From: Parachlamydiales bacterium
GTDB lineage: Bacteria > Chlamydiota > Chlamydiia > Chlamydiales > Rhabdochlamydiaceae
Reading direction: 5' to 3'
Length of the DNA stretch: 9,644 nt
Assembly (NCBI GenBank): GCA_020050965.1
Contig: JAGVJV010000111.1
Coordinates: 1-9,644, forward strand
A program made the position numbers and the translations under genes. Positions 6,414-9,644 of this stretch are shown here, piece after piece. Under the pieces are notes generated by a model. That model ran no database searches. It was not told the origin of the DNA and worked only from the letters and a program-made list of their open reading frames with translations. Numbering within the stretch: position 1 is the first letter of the stretch; each line of letters opens with the position of its first letter.

Positions 6414-6930
6414 GGACTTGCTCCTTCATCTTTTTTACACCAGGAGAGACAGTGATCGATAAGATTCTCGTCATCTGCTTTGGAAATGCCTCAGCAGTGG
6501 CGATATCACTCAGTTGGTCGATCATTTTCTGAATCACCTTTTTTCCGATCTCGGGGTGAGCCATCTCACGGCCTTTAAACGTACAAGTGAGACGCACTTT
6601 ATCGCCTTTTAAAATGAACCCGCGGGCCATCTTAATCTTCACTTGTAAATCATGATCATCTGTATTCGGTTTTACCTTTACCTCTTTAACCTTAACCTGG
6701 TGTTGTGATTTTTTACTTTCTTTTTCTTTCTTTGTTTGCTGGTATCGGAACTTACCATAGTCGATTACCTTGCAAACAGGGGGTTGTGCGTTAGGGGAGA
6801 TCTCTACGAGATCGAGCTTTTCATGTTCAGCCATCGCCAGCGCATCTTGAATAGATAAAACGCCAACCTGGGCTCCATTTTTATCAATCACACGCACTTT
6901 CGCGGCGCGGATCTGCCTATTGATTCTCAA
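6328..6930 (-). CDS. infC: translation initiation factor IF-3
   Basis: IF3 prevents 50S joining and proofreads the start codon on the 30S subunit. The N-domain shows RINRQIRAAKVRVI, LVEISPNAQPPVCKVIDYGKFRY (41-63) and the lysine-rich linker TKKEKESKKSQHQVKVKEVK. The C-domain shows PNTDDHDLQVKIKMARGFI, FKGREMAHPEIGKKVI and the TRILSITVSPG end. The only in-frame start after the upstream stop is TTG at 6930, with GGAG 7 nt before it, so a non-ATG start is used, as is typical of infC (AUU in E. coli), where it allows IF3 autoregulation. The start overlaps the ThrRS-like gene by 14 nt. After residue 165 comes an unusual charged tail (VRESESEVETEKGHEGEVQ and onward) that overlaps rpmI by 86 nt. At 200 residues it is longer than the usual ~180. 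Confidence 0.96.
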   Translation of the reverse strand: MRINRQIRAAKVRVIDKNGAQVGVLSIQDALAMAEHEKLDLVEISPNAQPPVCKVIDYGKFRYQQTKKEKESKKSQHQVKVKEVKVKPNTDDHDLQVKIKMARGFILKGDKVRLTCTFKGREMAHPEIGKKVIQKMIDQLSDIATAEAFPKQMTRILSITVSPGVKKMKEQVRESESEVETEKGHEGEVQGHRDRKTEAP

Positions 6931-8218
6931 GTTGTCTCTCCGCCAAGAATTGTTCGAGTTGTTCTAAAGTCATTGTTCTATCTAGTCCTTGGCTTCTAAC
7001 ATTCATCTGCCTGGCATTCTCCTCTCTTTTTCCAAACACCATAACATAAGGAGCTTTCGCGCGCAATGCCCGATGCATTTTTTCTTTAAGCAATCCAGGC
7101 TCGCCATCGACGAAACACCGTATTTTTTGCCGACTAAAAATTTTCATCACCGGCTCTATGTCCACCCCTTCTAGCGGAAGCAAGCGCACCTGCTCCGGAG
7201 TGATCCAAAATGGAAGCTCGCCTTCATATCGCTCGAGAAGCAGCGCGATGAAGCGCTCTAAATCTCCAAAAAGCGAGAACTCAAGTCCATTTTTTTTCAG
7301 CCAAAGTGTCGGCCCGGTCCAATACCGCCCGAGGCAATCAGCAATCCGCAGCTCCACTCGTGGGTCACCTTCCCCTTCTTCGGTCAGGTACTGAATCCCG
7401 CAAGTTGCCATGGCATTTATTAGAGCTTTAATCGGTTTTGAGATGACCAAAACCCACTTAAGCTCAAAGTCAAAAATATTAATCCATTTTTGGATGAAAT
7501 GCAAGGAAGAAATGAGCGCATCTTCACTAAAACAAAAATTGCGATCCCCGCAACTAAATTTTTTTCTCCCCGTTTGCTCAAAATAGCCCTTTGGATCCGG
7601 GGTCGAAATTTCATAATACCCCTCTCTTTCCAGCCTCTGCCGCGACAAATCAACCAGCGCTCTCTTCAGCGCCATCCCCCGAGGGTGCCAAATATCGTCT
7701 TCGTATAGTTCGAGCTCTTTAGCCAAAAAAGCATGGTTCTTTTTGGGATACTGCCGATATTTTTTTAAAAATGATTTTTGCTCTTGCACGTCCCCAAACG
7801 CCATTCCAAAAATGGTGACTCGTTTCTTCTCCTGCACAAATTCAAATAGAGAAAAGTGATGGCACTCTTCGATAGGTCCCAAGCACAGCCCAACAAAATT
7901 GCCAATTTGCCCAATTAAGACAGTCCCTTGAACGCCTTCAAGTTGGGCCGCCCACTTTTTCTGCCCTTTATGCAACATCCATTCGCAGGCATTGGAAGCG
8001 ACCATTTCCATCAGCTTAATTTCTTCACCAGAAAGGGCTTTCATCGCATTTTCGAGCATGGATAAGTAGTTTTCTTGGAACGGCTGCGCATGCGTAAACT
8101 CGACCATGAAACCCTGTCCATCTGCCTCTGAGTAGCAGATTTCTTCTTGGGGAAAGATCTTAGCGATGGCAGCGCCTAAGAGAAAAGCGCCGGTAGGATT
8201 GAAATTAACGTTTTGCAA
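6917..8218 (-). CDS. degenerate threonyl-tRNA synthetase-like protein in the thrS position
   Basis: This is a ThrRS relative without the TGS domain. Residues 1-165 match the N2 editing domain (GAFLLGAAIAKIFP; FVGLCLGPIEECHHFSLFEF against MCRGPH...CHHFKL), but the HxxxH histidines and the His of CxxxH are gone; one Cys (112) remains. Residues 170-335 keep motif 1 (EGYYEISTP...GYFEQTG), RIADCLGRYWTGPT and the motif 3 end GDLERFIALLLE. The whole motif 2/zinc-ligand segment (NCPGH, the R-x-E loop, HxF) is absent. Residues 336-433 are an intact-looking anticodon-binding domain (LPFWITPEQVRLLPL, YVMVFGKRE, MNVRSQG). It cannot be a normal synthetase; a tRNA- or mRNA-binding or regulatory role is inference. 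Start: TTG at 8218 is chosen, because the only earlier one (TTG 8260) lies in the tRNA anticodon loop. It directly abuts the tRNA 3' end, with no ribosome binding site apart from the tRNA itself. It overlaps infC by 14 nt. Confidence 0.85.
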   Translation of the reverse strand: MQNVNFNPTGAFLLGAAIAKIFPQEEICYSEADGQGFMVEFTHAQPFQENYLSMLENAMKALSGEEIKLMEMVASNACEWMLHKGQKKWAAQLEGVQGTVLIGQIGNFVGLCLGPIEECHHFSLFEFVQEKKRVTIFGMAFGDVQEQKSFLKKYRQYPKKNHAFLAKELELYEDDIWHPRGMALKRALVDLSRQRLEREGYYEISTPDPKGYFEQTGRKKFSCGDRNFCFSEDALISSLHFIQKWINIFDFELKWVLVISKPIKALINAMATCGIQYLTEEGEGDPRVELRIADCLGRYWTGPTLWLKKNGLEFSLFGDLERFIALLLERYEGELPFWITPEQVRLLPLEGVDIEPVMKIFSRQKIRCFVDGEPGLLKEKMHRALRAKAPYVMVFGKREENARQMNVRSQGLDRTMTLEQLEQFLAERQLENQ

Positions 8219-8292
8219 TGAGACATAGTTGACTCGAACAACCGACCTCCACGATGTCAACGTGGCGCTCTAACCAACTGAGCTAATGTCTC
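8219..8292 (-). tRNA. tRNA-Val (anticodon GAC)
   Basis: Read on the minus strand the cloverleaf is complete: acceptor GAGACAT paired with ATGTCTC (7/7), D arm GCTC-AGTTGGTTA-GAGC, anticodon stem CCACG/CGTGG with loop TTGACAT (anticodon GAC at 8256-8258), 5-nt variable region AGGTC, T arm GGTTG-TTCGAGT-CAACT (one G-U), discriminator A at 8219. CCA is not encoded. It decodes GUC/GUU valine codons. It is the first gene of the minus-strand translation cluster, and the next ORF begins at the very next base. Confidence 0.97.
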
Positions 8293-8305
8293 AAATTTAT
8301 CAAAC

Positions 8306-8324
8306 ATGATAGACTAGATGGCAA
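8306..8324 (-). promoter_or_regulatory. probable promoter region of the tRNA-Val/translation cluster
   Basis: Only 36 bp separate the tRNA 5' end from the divergent methyltransferase ATG. On the minus strand TATCAT (8306-8311, 5/6 to TATAAT) lies about 13 bp before the tRNA, a good distance for a short 5' leader, but its -35 is poor. Alternatively TTGCCA (8319-8324, 5/6 to TTGACA) with a 17-bp spacer points to GATAAA (8296-8301), which would place the start slightly inside the tRNA. One of these overlapping elements is probably used; I cannot decide which. Confidence 0.4.
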
Positions 8325-8328
8325 TTCT

Positions 8329-8883
8329 ATGAAAGAGAAAAGACAGTTTCCAATTTTTAATTCACACCTCGATCTAGCCCACCAGATTTGGGCAAAAGTT
8401 GCGCAGCCTGGCGATTGGGCCATCGACGCAACTTGCGGAAATGGGCATGACACCCTTTTTTTAGTAGACCATTTTGCAGGAGTAATCGGGCTAGATGTCC
8501 AGGAAAGCGCATTGGAAAATACGAGAAAACTGGTTGGAGAAAAGGCACTCCTTTTTTGCCAGAGCCATGAGACCTTTCCTCCCCTACCCCACCCTATACG
8601 TTTAGTGGTCTATAATCTGGGGTATCTCCCAGGTGCAGATAAATCGCTCACTACCCAGGTCCAGTCGACTCTCATCAGCGTCCGTAATGCTCTTAATCTC
8701 GTCCTCCCAGGCGGCCTCGTGAGCATCACCTGCTACCCTGGCCACCCTGAAGGGCAAAGGGAGGAAGAAGCCCTTTTAAAGCTCTGCCAAACCCTTTCCC
8801 CGGCCGACTGGAGTGTTAGCTTCCATACCTGGCAAAACCGGCTAAAATCCCCGTCTTTGCTTTTGATTCAAAAAAATTATTGA
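8329..8883 (+). CDS. mnmM: MnmM/YtqB-type SAM-dependent tRNA methyltransferase
   Basis: This 184-residue Rossmann-fold methyltransferase has motif I DATCGNGHDT (33-42), the acidic motif II region GLDVQESAL, and the family-specific NLGYLPGADKS (96-106) and CYPGHPEGQREEE (135-147) motifs. These are the hallmarks of the YtqB/rRNA_methylase family; in Gram-positive bacteria this enzyme (MnmM) methylates nm5s2U34 to mnm5s2U34 in tRNA wobble positions. Length is normal for the family and no residue appears missing. The ATG at 8329 has no convincing Shine-Dalgarno sequence and lies only 36 bp from the divergent tRNA-Val, so any promoter must overlap that of the tRNA or lie inside the tRNA gene. The tRNA substrate in this organism is inferred from the family. 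Confidence 0.85.
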   Translation: MKEKRQFPIFNSHLDLAHQIWAKVAQPGDWAIDATCGNGHDTLFLVDHFAGVIGLDVQESALENTRKLVGEKALLFCQSHETFPPLPHPIRLVVYNLGYLPGADKSLTTQVQSTLISVRNALNLVLPGGLVSITCYPGHPEGQREEEALLKLCQTLSPADWSVSFHTWQNRLKSPSLLLIQKNY

Positions 8884-8891
8884 CCCTAAAG

Positions 8892-8939
8892 TTGGAGTAC
8901 ACTCCAAAAAAAGGGCCTAAAAATTGGAGTGCACTCCAA
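8892..8939. promoter_or_regulatory. pair of 16-bp palindromes, probable double operator (MerR-like)
   Basis: TTGGAGTACACTCCAA (8892-8907) and TTGGAGTGCACTCCAA (8924-8939) differ at one central base; the second is a perfect palindrome. They are separated by 16 bp, so centre-to-centre distance is 32 bp, about three helical turns, placing both on the same DNA face. The TTGGAGT-nn-ACTCCAA form resembles operators of MerR-family regulators, but neither copy sits between a recognisable -35 and -10, unlike typical MerR sites. They lie 8 bp after the mnmM stop and about 67 bp upstream of the -35 of the following gene. An RNA hairpin between the two copies is an alternative. Confidence 0.6.
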
Positions 8940-9005
8940 CCAACTTCCATATTAAAATTTCTACTATCTACCTAACCTTCAGTTTATTAAAGAAATGTTA
9001 AGGAA

Positions 9006-9034
9006 TTGTAAATATATAGTAAAACTGATACAAT
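9006..9034 (+). promoter_or_regulatory. sigma70-type promoter of the coiled-coil gene
   Basis: TTGTAA (9006-9011, 4/6) and TACAAT (9029-9034, 5/6) are separated by exactly 17 bp, predicting a start near 9041 and a short leader of about 24 nt. The leader carries a strong purine-rich ribosome binding site, AGGGAGGA (ending at 9055), 9 nt before the ATG at 9065. The surrounding 8940-9005 stretch is AT-rich and shows no other feature I can support. Confidence 0.6.
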
Positions 9035-9064
9035 TGGGCTTATAAAGAGGGAGGAATAGTTAAT

Positions 9065-9644
9065 ATGTCTCATATTAATGAAAATATTTTCCAGGATTAT
9101 TGTAAAATTAGCCAGGATGTTCAAAAGATCTCGCAGAAGGTGGCGAACGATCCTGTCAATCCTCACACCCGAAAAGAGCTATTTCAGGAACTCGAAACGC
9201 TCCAGGACTCGATCGAACGGCTGCGACAAGGGGCTAGATCAACGCAGGAGCAGTTTGCCAGATTGGAGAGCCAGGTCGTCAGTTTGTACCGGGAAATTGA
9301 GGACCGTTTTGAAGATTACGAAATTTCTTTGATCTCGAAGGAGGCGCTTAGGTTAGGTGCCAATTTAGAAGGTGGAAAAATGGTGAAAATTGCAAAGCAG
9401 ATCAATTCCCTGCAGCACAATATCATTTTCCTATTTGAGCACCGCCGTCCTTCACTCAAAAACAGGAAAATCGTCCATCTAGCTGTCAAATTGATGGACT
9501 ACGCTAATGCTGCTCTTTCGTTAAAGGGGGAAACACCGAAAGAGCAGATAAAGCTGATTCATCTTCTCAGATTGCTTTTGCAAGAAGCTGTCATGAGAAT
9601 TGGAATGGCTGACGACCCAGCAGAGCAAGAACTTTCTATGGAGC
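9065..9644 (+). CDS. hypothetical coiled-coil protein (3' end outside window)
   Basis: The frame starting at ATG 9065 (MSHINENIFQDYCKISQ) stays open for 193 codons to the window end, so the gene is truncated here. It has its own promoter and a good ribosome binding site, which argues strongly that it is real. Residues about 37-95 are heptad-like and charged (LFQELETLQDSIERLRQ, then FARLESQVVSLYREIEDRFEDYE), predicting a coiled coil. The following part is helical and mixed hydrophobic/basic (NIIFLFEHRRPSLKNRK, IKLIHLLRLLLQEAVMRIG). No signal peptide, membrane segment or enzyme motif is visible, and I do not recognise the family. The upstream twin palindromes could regulate it. Confidence 0.8.
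   Translation, partial: MSHINENIFQDYCKISQDVQKISQKVANDPVNPHTRKELFQELETLQDSIERLRQGARSTQEQFARLESQVVSLYREIEDRFEDYEISLISKEALRLGANLEGGKMVKIAKQINSLQHNIIFLFEHRRPSLKNRKIVHLAVKLMDYANAALSLKGETPKEQIKLIHLLRLLLQEAVMRIGMADDPAEQELSME

Noticed and set aside
8219..8260. TTG at 8260 as the start of the ThrRS-like protein
   Set aside because: The codon is in the tRNA-Val anticodon loop, and the extra 14 residues would be translated tRNA; homology to the ThrRS editing domain begins only after the TTG at 8218.
8892..8939. Twin palindromes as the mnmM terminator
   Set aside because: No T-run follows either dyad on the plus strand; T-runs occur only on the minus strand, where no gene ends.

Overview
The window most likely comes from an environmental (amoeba-associated) member of the Chlamydiae. 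The L20, L35 and IF3 proteins read like chlamydial homologues: L20 carries LNRKMLSE, and IF3 carries TKKEKESKK followed by a QHQVKVKEVK block. pheS ends the ribosomal-protein block with no pheT behind it, which fits chlamydiae, where the two PheRS subunit genes are separated. The flanks hold accessory genes typical of the large chlamydial genomes: a RING-like cysteine/histidine protein and a protein with a C-terminal membrane hairpin. Genus is not determinable from this window, and the taxonomic call is inference from remembered protein sequences.

Layout. On the left, a 5'-truncated RhlE-type DEAD-box RNA helicase (1-1234, +) runs tail-to-tail, 1 bp apart, into a block of minus-strand genes. 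Read in transcription order from the right, that block is tRNA-Val(GAC) (8219-8292), a degenerate threonyl-tRNA synthetase-like gene, infC, rpmI, rplT, pheS, a 165-bp imperfect palindrome, an ABC-F ATPase, a frameshifted histidine phosphatase, a RING-like protein and a C-terminal membrane-hairpin protein. To the right of the tRNA, divergent on the plus strand, are an MnmM/YtqB-type tRNA methyltransferase (8329-8883), a 181-bp regulatory-looking gap with two 16-bp palindromes and a good promoter, and a coiled-coil protein that runs off the window (9065-9644+).

How the genes fit together. tRNA, ThrRS-like, infC, rpmI, rplT and pheS form the classical translation cluster (thrS-infC-rpmI-rplT-pheS in many bacteria), with overlaps or gaps of only a few bases that imply translational coupling. 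The gene in the thrS position has lost the catalytic motif-2 region, the zinc ligands and the editing histidines, yet remains an intact ORF. An ABC-F factor (ribosome-associated ATPase family) and a tRNA wobble methyltransferase extend the translation theme.

Most notable observations: the degenerate ThrRS abutting a tRNA without any leader; the roughly 69/65-nt imperfect inverted repeat that fills nearly all of the pheS/ABC-F intergenic space; the RING-like eight-ligand pattern; the twin palindromes about three helical turns apart; and an 86-nt infC/rpmI overlap. No CRISPR array, rRNA gene or intact mobile element is visible. No stretch longer than about 300 bp lacks a gene.
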